Assembly (NCBI GenBank): GCA_964017145.1
Contig: OZ024852.1
Location: 559,945-623,944, forward strand
Direction of reading: 5' to 3'
From: Agrocybe praecox
Taxonomy: Eukaryota; Basidiomycota; Agaricomycetes; Agaricales; Agrocybaceae
DNA length: 64,000 nt
The first letter of the stretch is position 1, and the number at the start of each line of letters is the position of its first letter. Under the pieces are notes generated by a model, which had not been told where the DNA came from, did not search any database, and saw only the letters and a program-made list of their open reading frames with translations. Position numbers and translations under genes: made by a program. Positions 48,198-60,105 of the stretch are shown here, in pieces.

Positions 48198-48738
48198 GAC
48201 GACAATGGTATGCGTTTGAGAAGCAAGAATGGTCTGTCACAAATACGACGCGCTTATATGTGTGCTGATTGCGAGTCATGTTCCTATCTTTTCAGACCTG
48301 AGATTGGCTTCTTGATCAGATTGTCCCTGACTCTGGGGAACCTCCTTGAAGAAACACAAAAGCTACTTTGTGTTGCGCAAAACGCGCACTTGCGACCCGT
48401 CAGTTTCGCTTATGGAGAAAACGTCAAGAAATTTACCAAACTCGATAGCCGATCTATTGTGAGATGGGCTTGGAAATTTTGCTTGCTTCGTCGCGCATCT
48501 ATAGCAAACATGAAACGCAGTCGTAAAGGTCTCTTTTGCCTTCTCACAAGGAACAAGAATGTATCCGACAAGTGCGTGAAATGTTTGGGAGCAGACACCC
48601 CAACAGCCCTTGTGTTTATTCCGCCAAACTTCTTCCTTTTGCAGGTCCATATCAAAGTATGAACCAACAGATCCGCTACAGTATAAAGGACTGCCGATTT
48701 GACCTGTTCTATCCAACGCAACTCTCCCGTCGACGAAA
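48198..48738. promoter_or_regulatory. Divergent promoter region: small secreted protein / laccase 2
   Basis: This 541-bp stretch lies between two divergent starts. It has a TATAAA at 48682-48687, 52 bp before the laccase 2 ATG, and a TATA-like element on the opposite strand at 48254-48259 for the small secreted protein. Both are at usual fungal distances. Open frames within it are antisense-overlapping and look random. Confidence 0.6.
48682..48687 (+). promoter_or_regulatory. TATA box of laccase 2
   Basis: TATAAA lies 52 bp upstream of the laccase 2 start codon. That is a typical distance for a fungal core promoter with a short leader. Confidence 0.6.
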
Positions 48739-51001
48739 ATGCGTTTGCTTACTACCGTCATCGCTCTCTCCTATGCAGCTGTGTCCTATGGCTTCATAGG
48801 GCCCACTGCAAATCTTTTCATTCGAAATAAAGTCATTGCTCCAGATGGATTCAGTCGCTCGTTCGTTGTCTACCAATTCATCAAGATATTTCTCTTATCC
48901 TTTTCATGACAAAATAGGGCCGTTCTCGCAGGAGGCACAGCAAATTCCGTCGCATTTCCTGGCCCCAATATTCGTGGGCTGAAGGTAAGTGCACATACAC
49001 ACGCACGATGATCATATTGACCAACTAGTATTATCTATAGGGGAGCACCTTCAGATTGAATGTAATCGACCAACTGACGGATCTGAATATGTTAACGTCG
49101 ACGAGTATCGTAAGTCTTTATAATCAGTATTAAAATTTTGACCCCAACATTGAGTATTTTCGCTATTCAGCATTGGCATGGGTTCTTCCAGAAAGGTACT
49201 AGTTGGGCCGATGGGCCTATCGGAGTCACCCAATGCCCAATCGCGTCCGGTGAATCCTTCCTATATCGCTTTCAAGCAGAAAAGCAGGCCGGCACATTCT
49301 GGTACCATTCACATCATTGTAAGGCAGTCATCAATATCTCTTCAGAATAATATTTATTAATGATCTTGCAGCTACGCAGTACTGTGATGGTCTAAGGGGT
49401 GCTATGGTCGTCTACGATATCTTCGATCCCCACCGACGCCTATACGACTTCGACGATGGTATGTACGTCCGCAATGTATTCGATGAAAAGGGTCTAATTA
49501 AATATTTTTGCCTACCGTAGAGTCAACCATCATCACGCTCGCTGATTGGTATGGATTATTAACATGAAAGTGCTGCATTTTATGTTAATTTTTGTGTAGG
49601 TATCACGAGTATGCGCCTACTGCTGGTCTCGTGCCACCTCCGGACGCAACATTGATCAATGGGAAAGGTCGCTATGCTAATGGACCAACCGTTCCTCTCT
49701 CCATCATCAGGGTTTTAAGAAATAAACGCTATCGTTTCCGTTTGGTTTCCATATCTTGCGATCCCAATTATGTTTTCTCCATCGATGGCCATTCTCTGGT
49801 AAGTTGTATTGTAATGTACAGATTGATCACTGAATTAAACTCTCTACCGCAATAGACAATCATCGAAGTAGACTCAATCAACGTCAAACCTTTGGTAGTC
49901 GACTCTATCAGGATTTTTGCTGGGCAGAGGTTCTCTTTCATTCTGAACACCAACCAACCTGTCGCCAACTACTGGATCCGCGCGGCGCCCAATGTCGGCA
50001 CTCTAGGTTTCGCTGGAGGCATCAATTCCGCTATTCTCAGATACTGGGGCGCACCGAACGCCGATCCAGTTACGACTTCGACGATAAGCAATCCCATGGT
50101 TGAAACTAACCTGCATCCTTTGGCGAACTCGCCTGCTCCTGGTGTACCGACTCCTGGAGCTGCCGATGTTAACATTGCTTTGAACATCGCCTTCGACTTC
50201 GCAGCTCTCCATTTCCTCGTCAACGGCGCTACATTTGCTCCACCTACGATACCTGTCTTGCTGCAGATTTTAAGTGGAGCTCAGACTGCCCAGAATCTTC
50301 TTCCTTCCGGATCCGTTTATGTCCTTCCTCCGAACAAAGTTGTCGAATTGTCGTTCCCAATGACCGCCGCTGCAGTCGGCGCACCGGTACGTTTATTCTA
50401 GGCATATCTAATTTTATGCTTGCTCATTGGATGCCTCTTTTGTATTAGCATCCCATTCATCTACACGGGGTACTTGATTCTATTTCATTTGCTATCTTAA
50501 AATAATGTGTCTAACCTTTTTTTAGCATGCCTTCTCAGTCGTTCGCAGTGCCGGCAGCAGCACTTACAATTTCGTCGACCCAGTACAACGCGATGTCGTC
50601 AGCATTGGCTCTCCTGGTGACAATGTAACCATTCGTTTCACCACTGATAACCCTGGACCATGGATTATGCATTGGTGAGTTTTCGAAAGATATGTATGAG
50701 CCAAAATGTGTTTTCCTGACCCAATTTTGTCACTCGTAGTCACATCGACTGGCATCTTGAAATGTAAGTTCCGCGCTTTTGGCGTTATACTTTATACTTA
50801 TAACTAAAAAATCATCGCATACAGTGGTCTCTCCGTAGTCTTCGCTGAAGATATCCCGCATATCGCTACGAGCAATCAGCCGCGTAAGTTGAACAATCTT
50901 GAGCTTTCGAAGCAAATTCTAATAATTACTTGACAGCTGCTTGGGATCAATTATGCCCAACATACAACGCTCTTCCTCCACAAATTTTCCCTCCGCCCTA
51001 A
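48739..51001 (+). CDS. Laccase 2 (multicopper oxidase)
   Basis: This is a secreted laccase. The start at 48739 gives the signal [19 protein letters not shown], then [20 protein letters not shown]. Copper signatures are L1 [21 protein letters not shown]2 [21 protein letters not shown]3 HPIHLHGHAFSVV and L4 GPWIMHCHIDWHLEIGLSV. The residue ten after the L4 Cys is Leu. L1 keeps the canonical WADGP, the most typical of the three. It ends with PPQIFPPP before TAA 50999-51001. Length is about 520 residues and the intron layout matches laccases 1 and 3. Frame intact; it diverges from a small secreted protein gene and may share its control region. Confidence 0.95.
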
Positions 51002-52460
51002 TTATAAAGCATACGGATATCAATATCAAGAGGATGATGTCAATTTGGAGATAGTCAAATTTATTTCTCCATAAATATCTCGACAAGTTTATATCCTTAT
51101 ATTTACAGTGTATTTATCTATCTCAAATGTAAATTTACAGAGGCTCAAACTATTCAGCAAACAGCCCGCCGACCGAGTAGTTGAGCCCTACTTCGGAAGG
51201 CGTGTGAAGTGCTGTTCAGGTCACGCATAAATCTCGGGAGTGTCCGAAGACACTGACTTGCTATTGAATAATCCAGGCTCACTGTTTGTCAATGCTCACA
51301 GACGTTGATGTCACTTCTTCACTGTGGCAGCTTGAAATATTTCCATTACGAAAGTCCCCTGTACTCCGGCTTGACAACTATTACAAGGCCGGTGCTCCAC
51401 GTTCTTTTCCGCTATGATTGTCTCTCTGGAATCGACGCCGCGACGGTCTCGACAATGAAAATTATGTTGAGAATCATTAGACAACCTCAGAAGTTGCAGT
51501 CAATGTTGCAACGCGACCAACCTTTATCATCTTCCGAGCGCAACGTCTCGTGTGAAGCAACTCATTTTCCCTGTTTTTCTTGTCTGCTCTTCCGTCAAAC
51601 GTTTATATCGTGAAACACTTCCAGGATATCTCTTTAGCCAATGGGGGAGAACGAGGTACAATCGAGCCTGCCCGCCACCACCTTCTTCGGCCTTCTCTTT
51701 GGGCAGCTATCTAACGGACGAAATACCTTGCTTCTAGCGGTACGCCTTGTTGCATCGTTATGGACGCCATTTATCTCGATTCTCAGTACCCGTAAGTCCC
51801 GGTCAAATTCATTCACGATGCACAAAATTCTTCGAATGTTCAAATCTCCTAGCTTCATGCAGAAAATAGCCCTCCCGAAATCGTGATAAGGCAGATGCAA
51901 TCAATCAAAGAATAACCTTGAATTGCGATGGTGCGCATGGGATGCTAGTTTCCTGTGCGAGTTCTCGATCTGGAGTCCAGTTCATCCAAAAGTAGAGCAA
52001 CCTTATTTTGGGCGTTTGTCTCCGTTTACAGGTCCACTCAAGGAACTTTACATTTTATGAAAGTTTTCAATAGCTGAAAGCAGCACTTTAACGTTACATT
52101 TAAAAATACAGACGTTTTTGACTTTTTGATGCCGCACGTTTCTGACCGTCGGACAATCGGCAGCTTCCAAATTCTGCTCCAGGTCATCATTTCGAAGCCA
52201 CAAGGGAGAAGCACCCCTTCAATCTTCACGTTTCAACGGCAAGCCGCCTTTAATCATCAAATCAACATGCTCACTCCCTTCCCCGAGTGCTGTCCTTTAA
52301 AAGACGACCAATATGCTTCACGAGTCAAACATTCCTTCTTTTTCTGTTTGAGGGACGATCCGCTGTCTCTTTCTTATCTTACTCTCTGTACATCGGACTC
52401 GATTTGCCCAGGTCATTGTGGTTCATAACTTGCGCCTATCCCGAATATACCTCAAATTCC
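51002..52460. other. Intergenic between laccase 2 and 3
   Basis: This 1.46-kb stretch holds the laccase 2 terminator side and the laccase 3 promoter. A plus frame at 51641-51886 (MGENEVQSSLPATTFFGLLF) is open for 81 codons but unrecognised. No other feature was seen. Confidence 0.45.
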
Positions 52461-54770
52461 ATGCTTCTTCAAGTCTTTGCAAGCCTTCTGCTCAGTGCAG
52501 GGGTTGACGCTGCGATAGGCCCTGTTGCGGACCTCGTAATTGCAAACCAACTTATTTCACCCGATGGATTCAACCGGTCGTACGTACTTTCAACTTTGTC
52601 CAACATTACTTGGAAACTAATCCAGCTCTCAGGGCTGTTTTGGCTGGTGGTTCACAAGATTCACTCTCATTTCCCGGACCTCTTATTTCGGGAACAAAGG
52701 CAAGCCTTCCAACATTGTACATAGTCCTTGAGTCTAAAAGTTATGTTATAGGGTTCTACCTTCCGATTAAATGTGATTGACAATTTAACGGATACAAGCA
52801 TGCTGATGAGCACCAGCGTGGTAAGCCAGAGATCTTTTTCTTACTTGGAACATGCTCAATATCAAAATTTCTAGCACTGGCATGGTATCTTCCAACGGGG
52901 AAGTAACTCTATGGATGGGCCCGTCGGAGTAACTCAGTGTCCCATTGCTCCAGACAACTCATTTTTATACAAATTCTCTGTGCCCGATCAAGCTGGTACA
53001 TTTTGGTATCATTCGCACTTCGGTAAGCTAGCATCTTTCTAAGCGTCAGTTTTGCCAGTGATAACAAGGCATACACACAGGGGCTCAGTATTGTGATGGA
53101 CTCAGAGGCCCGTTGGTTGTATACGATCCCGCTGATCCTCACCTCCACAGGCACGTCAGTGGATACCTTCTTGTAAAAAGCATTACTCATTCGCCGTTCT
53201 TTCTACTGTAGATACGATATTGATGACGGTTAGATACTACCTGATTTCCTTTCATTGATATAAATCTCATCTATTGCCCCAGAATCTACGGTAATAACCT
53301 TAGCAGACTGGTGAGAACCACACGCCCTCTTCCAATTTCTTAACCTTTATTAAACTCAAAACAGGTACCACACCCCATCTCCAGCTGCTGGCCTTATTCC
53401 TACATCAGATTCGGCCCTCATCAATGGCTTGGGCCGTTTTGCTGGAGGCCCTGCATCTCCTCTTACTGTTATCAGTGTTGTGCCTCACAAACGCTACCGC
53501 TTCCGTCTGATTTCTATTTCATGTGATCCTAATTTCGTGTTCTCGATAGATGGTCATTCAATGGCAAGTTATAAAGTATAAAGTATACATACACCTTGCG
53601 AAAACTGATCTTTTCACGTTTCTCTTCTTGACAGACTATCATTGAAGTGGACTCTGAAAATGTCCAGCCATTGGTCGTCGATTCGATCAAAATATACGCC
53701 GGACAGAGATATTCGTTTGTCTTGAATGCCAACCAACCCGTTGATAATTACTGGATTCGCGCACTACCAAATTCCGGGAATCTTGTATTCGACGGAGGAC
53801 TTAACTCAGCCATTCTTCGATACGTTGGCGCAGCCGAGGTGGACCCTACCACTACACAGGCACTCAGTAACCCGATGGTGGAGACAAATCTCCACCCTCT
53901 CGAAGACCCAGCTGCACCTGGAACACCTGGTCTCGGACAAGCTGACCTCAACATCAATTTGAACCTCGACTTTAATCATACTTCTATTCAGTATCTGATC
54001 AATGGTGCCAGTTTTGTACCGCCTACTGTTCCCGTCCTTCTGCAAATTTTGAGCGGCGCAAAGACTGCTCAAGAACTACTTCCCGCTAATGATGTTATCG
54101 TTTTACCTTCCAACAAAGTCATAGAGATATCGCTTGCAGGAGGAGTCGTTGGCGGTGAGGTAAGCTTTTTAATTTATCTGTCGCTTGGGGTGCATAATTT
54201 ATGTAACTTATCTTTTAAGCATCCAATTCATCTTCATGGGGTAAGTCATCTTTTAAATGACTCTGCCGAGTGTATATGACCGCTGACATTTATTTCACAG
54301 CACAACTTCGCCGTTGTGCGTAGTGCAAACAGTACCATATACAACTACGACAACCCCGTCCGAAGAGACGTCGTCAGCATAGGAGGCGCAAGCGACAACG
54401 TCACTATCCGCTTCGAGACTGATAATACGGGACCTTGGATGTTGCATTGGTTCGTTGTACCTTTCGCTGCGCCTCTGGTACTTCGTATACTAACGTCGTC
54501 TTTCCTGTAGTCACATCGATTGGCATCTTAACCTGTAACTATCATCCTTTATCTTTCTATTATTACCTATTCTAATGGCATCTTTCTTCAGAGGCTTTGC
54601 TGTGATTCTAGCTGAGAACATACCAGCGATCCAGTCGCCTTCGTTCTCTCATCCTCGTGAGTGTGGTATCCACTTCCAAGGCGACTCTAAATATTGACTC
54701 TTCCGGCGTAGCTGCCTGGGATGAATTATGTCCTACCTTCCAGTCTTTGCCTGCGCAGACTTTCAACTGA
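52461..54770 (+). CDS. Laccase 3 (multicopper oxidase)
   Basis: This is a secreted laccase. The start at 52461 gives the signal [17 protein letters not shown], then [20 protein letters not shown]. Copper signatures are L1 [21 protein letters not shown]2 [21 protein letters not shown]3 HPIHLHGHNFAVV and L4 [19 protein letters not shown]. The residue ten after the L4 Cys is Phe, the class usually linked to high redox potential, unlike Leu in laccases 1 and 2. L1 lacks the usual Trp-Ala (NSMDG instead of xWADG) and L2 has GAQYC for STQYC. It ends PAQTFN before TGA 54768-54770. The intron at 52700-52751 uses a GC donor (AAG|GCAAGC), where its paralogues have GT. Frame intact. Confidence 0.94.
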
Positions 54771-55085
54771 TATTTTGGAGGGCTGATTTTTCCATAATGG
54801 AAGTCCTATTTATTTTTTGTTTAAATAATCTAGTTTTGCTACGCTTTACTGTCTTTTCTTTTGTGTATCTAGCGTTAAATATCCTGGGGTTAATATCGTT
54901 TGCTGTCAAGTCTTCGACGCGTGGAAACACCTAATGATTCAGTGTGACGAAATTTAGTTCTCGGGTGTTTCACAAAGACACATCACAATTCGAACACTCA
55001 ACCCCAGTCTCTCCCCGCATCTGACTGCACTACTTGCTGTGTATCCTCGAGTAAACGTTTGCGATATACGCTGCAGAGATACGCG
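54771..55085. other. Short intergenic region
   Basis: This 315-bp stretch contains the laccase 3 3' untranslated region and the promoter of the next gene. No other feature was seen. Confidence 0.45.
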
Positions 55086-55667
55086 ATGGCTGGTATATGT
55101 ATCACATTGGGATACGCCTTGGGAATCGGAGCAAAATCTGCCTACCATGAAATGAAAGAAAAAAGGGAAAAGAAGGACGAGGGGAAAAGACGGCGAGAAG
55201 GCGTTGAAGTTGGATCGTCGGGCCAAATCGAGCCCCCAAAGAAGAAGACTCAATTCTTGAAGAGAAAGCTAACTCTTCGTCGGAAATCAGAGTCCTTCGA
55301 TAAACATGAAAATGATTGCACGATTCCACCTCCCGATTATGATTATCGAAATCCATCAGAACAGGAGGGAAATTCAAGTTTGGGTATCAGCAACGAAGGA
55401 CGAGCATGTGCCGAAGCTCGTGCAGATCGTGATCAGCGTCGAGCACAGCGAACGGCAGACTACGGTCTCGCTGTCGCTATGGTTCGTGCGCGTAGGAATG
55501 CGATGGGTTACATTCCAGAGATACCTGAGCACGTCTACCCGCCACCAGCATATAATCCTGCAGAGCCTCGATTGCCATCGTACGAACCCATCCCCAGGTC
55601 GCCAGAACCAAGTTCTTCTTGCTCCAGTAACCCGAACTTGAGCGAATCAGATTTTTCTAGAACATAG
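55086..55667 (+). CDS. Hypothetical small membrane-anchored protein with PPxY motifs
   Basis: A 193-codon frame without introns runs from ATG 55086 to TAG 55665-55667. Residues 1-16 (MAGICITLGYALGIGA) form one hydrophobic segment, probably an anchor, followed by a very basic/charged stretch (KEKREKKDEGKRRREG; KKKTQFLKRKLTLRRKS). The tail carries PPDY at residues 82-85 and PPAY at 153-156, both matching PPxY, plus LPSY at 163-166, and ends Ser-rich. PPxY motifs are known ligands of WW domains such as those of the Rsp5/Nedd4 ubiquitin ligase. A membrane anchor plus PPxY motifs suggests an adaptor of such a ligase, but this is an inference. An upstream in-frame TTG at 55059 adds nine residues but is not a normal start. 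I recognise no family. Confidence 0.65.
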   Translation: MAGICITLGYALGIGAKSAYHEMKEKREKKDEGKRRREGVEVGSSGQIEPPKKKTQFLKRKLTLRRKSESFDKHENDCTIPPPDYDYRNPSEQEGNSSLGISNEGRACAEARADRDQRRAQRTADYGLAVAMVRARRNAMGYIPEIPEHVYPPPAYNPAEPRLPSYEPIPRSPEPSSSCSSNPNLSESDFSRT

Positions 55668-57507
55668 AGAATGTAAAAAGGGGCAATCTTGAATGGGTGT
55701 GTATGACGTTCGCAGTGCATGTATTCGGCATACTTACATGCAAGAATTGCCAGAAGTAATTGTTGCGACCTGGTAATCAGTTAGTAGTTGGTAGTTTTCC
55801 AGGAAGATCTTTCTTAACCTTTCTTACCTCAAGATACAGAATTTTTTAATTGCTGAATGATGATACGTGTTATCACTGTATGGTTGAATGAAATCAACGT
55901 ATATACTGCTTGATTTTTTGCTGATCAATGTTGGATAAACGATTAAAGGGTGCAACGACTTGTTCGTTAAGGGAATCTATACGCACTGATCGCAATCTTA
56001 TCTTATCTTATCTATTTCTATATTTAGCCATGGTCTATTTATTGTCAGAAATGGCCAGAAAAAAACAAGCTCGCCGGCCAAAATATTGTCCGGCAGCTTT
56101 TTTTAAATTGGGATAGCGTCGTTAAGGTCGCATCGTAACGAGTTGCTTTTTAAGCAGTTACGGATAACCAGTTCGCAAAAGTATCTCTCCCCAAGCACTC
56201 CCTGCTATCTCATCAAGCATTCAACACATCTGCCGGACTTCCTCTGCTGTAAAATCTACGCCTTCCTTGTTTATCACTCGGTTGGCACAACGGATCTCCA
56301 TATAATCTGTGTCGATTGTGTCATAAGAATCCTATACCGTATCCTCGACGTCGCACTCCTTTCCTCTTTGGGTCCCGTCTCAAAAATTGCCAGGTTGCTC
56401 GACCACTGTACTACCTATCGAAGGCTTGAGGCAGGGTGCTAGGCTGTGCTCTGTCTTCTTTTCCATAGTTCTGAGGCATGGGCACAAACGAGATTCTGCC
56501 CTGGGTTTGAGCATTCAAAGAGGATACCTTCTACCACTTCAGACTTCTGTGTACGGCCCTTCCTACCACGTATCTTAGCTGTTATCGCTCGTAACAAGCC
56601 CCCATTAGGCACATCAAGGTATCCTTCGTTATGAGTCTTTGGGCGGTTTTATCCTCAGTTCTTATCTGCAGGGTAGCTACCCCTGGTGCGCTAGATAGCG
56701 CGATTTTTATGGCAACGAAGGCCTCCCCACCCTTATGTTTATTCATTACTCGGTACCCTTACGGTGCGTCTAAAACAAATTCTATGTCGTCTGGAGCGCT
56801 ATCTACAATTCAGAAAAAAACTCTAAAAGACACTGCAACTGCACTCGTGTGGGCTCTTATGACGATCTCCAATATATTTGATGATGAATTCCTTGGTAAA
56901 CTGTCGAGCCAAAGAGACTATCTCATGATAGATAGTAAGCGGCACTAGGAGCTCGGCGAATATTAATTTTACCTTGCGAGGCCCCGAATCGGAGCTATTG
57001 AAGTTGCTTGTGTCAGGATCGATTAGACCTTGGTACCAGTCGTGTCCTTCTGTGCGAAATGAAAATCAAGTTATATCTCGAAAAGTTCATGGCTGTGGTA
57101 AGTCAATGAAATTTCTATACCAAGAAGATACAGCTGACATCTATTATAAAACCCAGAGAACTCGTATTTTACTACAAAAGTAAATGAATTCGGGCCCCGG
57201 GCGTGGTCTACTTTAAATTTCCCTGCACATGCCACGGGTTGCCAATATGTAAGTTAGGAACCGCATGGAGATAAAAGGTAATTTAATCCCAAAGCAGTGA
57301 GGGAATCTCGGCGATCAACAAGTTGTTTACAAGGACTCAAATCTGGATCAATGCAGAATAAAGAGACCCTCCCGCTTTTGATCTTCCACCGTCATCTCCA
57401 CTTTTTTTAAATATCCTCTTCGCTGGATTGTGCCCCTTCAATGTCTTGCTGGCTTATCTACTCACTACATCGACAGTAGACCGGAGACCATCTCGCGACT
57501 TCCTGCT
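55668..57507. other. Intergenic region
   Basis: This 1.84-kb stretch has no supported gene. It contains a short CTTAT tandem (about 55997-56015), an imperfect inverted repeat gccgg..ccggc followed by a T run (56073-56104), and open frames such as 56631-56948 (105 codons) that look random and show no known domain. The last part is the promoter of the DUF6533 gene. Confidence 0.45.
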
Positions 57508-59122
57508 ATGTCTACAACAACACTAGACATTCAGGCGCTTCTGGGCGAGTTGTACTCGGCAAAATCGAACATCACACAGGCGCGTTATGCCATGGTAGCG
57601 ATGCTCTGCCTGCAGCTTTACGAGTGGATATCAGGGTATGTGCATTGTGGTTCATTTCGGTAGACAAGAGAGACTCAATCGCGTCGTAAAGAATGGATGA
57701 CGAGATTAGACTGGTAGGTCCCTTTACCTTCTTGCTCAAAACCTCAACCAACCATTGAACAACACATTAAAGATACACAAGGCTACATGGACTAGCATAA
57801 AGTCACTGTACCTCCTCTGTCGCTATTACCCCCTCCTTCTATGGGGTCTGGTCCTTTGGGGATACGTGCGGGATCACGACTTCGAGACGTGTTCGCGCGT
57901 TGTTCACCCATTTCATGCCCTGCTGGGTCCTTGCGTACGTCAACCATATTGCAGATGATACTACAAGCCCGTTCTAACCGCTATGACATCGCGTATCTCT
58001 ATGCAGCAATTCTTTTCGCAAGGTGGGGATTTATTATTTATAATACTGTTGATACACGAAGCTAATTTTAGATTGACGCAGCGGTGATGCTCATGCGGGC
58101 ATTCGCGTTTTGCGGCCGGGATAGGCGCATCCTGGCGCTGTTGGGAAGTTGCTACACATGTCTGCTCGTCACTGATATTTGGGTGTTCTGCACCAAAGTA
58201 GACGTCCTTCCGCAGCAATTGTACGTTATTCTCGGTGGAACGGGATGTTTTCCTAATTACGGCGCTGGAGCCATGGCACTCAGAATCGGAGTGAGTATAC
58301 AGTATTCAGGTTCTTGTTCACGTTCGAGTCTTAATCTAGGTCCGCTTCTTCGCAGTATTCGATGGTAATGTTAATCTTGGAACTCTGGAGACAAGAAGGG
58401 CGCTGATGCGCAGTTTTTGAATTAGCTAGCTGCCGTTTCGATGGATATGATATCTCTTGTTGTCATCGTGGTGGTATGTGTCATCGTTATCGAGACCTCT
58501 TATGATTAAACTCTAACCATGCTCCACAGTATTGCATAAAGTCAAGGTGGAATAGGGATGTGTCACTCGCTCGATATTTTGTTCATCAAGGTGCGCCGTA
58601 TAGAATTCAGAGCTTATCACCAATTACTAATCTTGTATACAACAGGATTCGTCGCATTTGCTTTCATAAGTCTCGTTAATATTGCAACAGCTATCAGCTT
58701 CTTCAAGTGTGTCATCTTTAATGAAGTTCAAACTCTCTCTTGTACACTCATTTCTGATGTTACACTTTCCCCAGACCCCCGCGCTTTCACACAGGCGTGG
58801 GACTCCCTCTCATTCTGGTCGTTTCAAACGTCGTAGTAAGTTAGCACCCAAGAGGCTTATTTGAATTTGTGTATTGAGGCTACTTGTATCATGATATTTT
58901 CTAGGCGTGTAGAATGTCTGTTAATTTCTCAAAAAATCCTTCGTCTCATCTACAAGTCTAACATCATTTTTTATCACCAGAATCCTTCAGCTTCGCAAGC
59001 AAGTAACTCCTTCTGAAACGGAAATTTCACGGCGGAACTCATTAATTGTACGCCACGCCATGTTGAACCACTCGGGACCACAGAACCAATTCCAGGATGC
59101 CTGGACGATGGCCCAGCCTTAG
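57508..59122 (+). CDS. DUF6533-domain membrane protein
   Basis: This is a polytopic membrane protein of the fungal DUF6533 type, abundant in Agaricomycetes and of unknown function. The start at 57508 gives MSTTTLDIQALLGELYSAKS. The N-terminal signature is clear after splicing: GMDDEIRLIHKATWTSIKSL, YLLCRYYPLLLWGLVLWGYV and TCSRVVHPFHALLGPCQFFS. Later come QAVMLMRAFAFCGRDRRILA, DIWVFCTKVDVLPQQ, VSMDMISLVVIVVYCIKSRW, SLARYFVHQGFVAFAFISLV and FHTGVGLPLILVVSNVVACR. It ends AWTMAQP before TAG 59120-59122. About ten introns of 55-70 bp are inferred. One step needs a 9-nt microexon (58356-58364, coding Tyr-Ser-Met) between introns 58291-58355 and 58365-58425; without it the frame is lost. The frame is otherwise intact. 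Confidence 0.85.
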
Positions 59123-59813
59123 ATATACAGCTGTGTGCCTTGTAAACTTTAAAGTTGTACCATATACATATTTGATCAGAAGGACAGTCCCCAAGCTTAG
59201 TTATTATTGACATGTACTTTTAAAGTTGTTTATCTTAGTTGTCGCATGCTTTAGAAATACATTATTCCTTTAGACTTGCAAGAAATTCTGTCTTATGCAG
59301 GACCGTCGAGGGCGCGCCTATCTCTAAATTTAAAATTGGAACTTCAGGCAGGCTCCGAGGTTTAGGAATATTTCCAAAAGAAAAGACAGCTCAGCAAACT
59401 GATAGAAAGTTGTGCAACGCAACTACAGAATCCGATCTTGTTTCGATTCGTAGACATTTGATGCGCCATATTTAGACACCTATTAACGTCTCGTATTCAA
59501 TAAAAATACATGAAAAGGAAAGAAAAGTGTGGGATTCATCGCCCAAGTTTCCAACTTGCTAATACCCTTTTGATACACGAAAGACCAGTAAAAAGACAGA
59601 CACTCGCCTCGAGGATTTTGAATGCGGCATAATATATATATAGAAGGTCCAACACGCAAACCTGCGGGTACGTTGAGAAATTTACCGCAGACACATAATT
59701 AGCATAGCCGAGACGTGTGCAACGGAGCGTGCGCGTCAAACCTGGAGGAAAAATGGAATCAGTTATGTATTCCTACAGTTTTCGAAGATGGGTCAAAAGC
59801 AATTTGGAAGAGT

Positions 59814-59893
59814 GTCAGAGATCTTGGTGGAAAATGTTGTCTCATTGGGTTTCAAGGCCCTCTGAAGTAGCAAATATTTTTCGTATAACATCA
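59814..59893. repeat. Direct repeat copy A (80 bp)
   Basis: The segment gtcagagatctt...aacatca matches copy B at 60106-60186 closely, for example ctgaagtagcaaatattttt in both. On the minus strand each copy reads as the 3' end of an intron (tttgctacttcag) followed by an exon-like AGRGCCYTRAAR stretch. Confidence 0.85.
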
Positions 59894-59991
59894 CACACAC
59901 AAAAAGGACAAAATAAAGAGAGGACACTCACTTGCTAGGTACCGGTCGCGGGCAGGCATAGAAAGCATTGGCAAAACGGACGCTTGAGGAC

Positions 59992-60012
59992 CACGTCATA
60001 CTTAGTGACGTG
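59992..60012. promoter_or_regulatory. Inverted repeat CACGTCA-N7-TGACGTG
   Basis: Perfect 7-bp arms, each a CRE-like TGACGTG half, are separated by 7 bp and lie between the two direct-repeat copies. bZIP factors bind TGACGT-type sites, but no target gene start is close by, so a regulatory role is only possible. Confidence 0.3.
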
Positions 60013-60105
60013 TCACCATTGAGAGGTTCGACACAAAAATCTAGAAGATAGTATGTTAGCAAAAGAGTTCCGACAAAAGTTTCCATTAGTCATAAAAAAA
60101 GAAGC

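Noticed and set aside
56073..56104. Inverted repeat followed by a T run, like a bacterial terminator
   Set aside because: The genome is eukaryotic, so a Rho-independent terminator has no meaning here, and the stem is short and imperfect.
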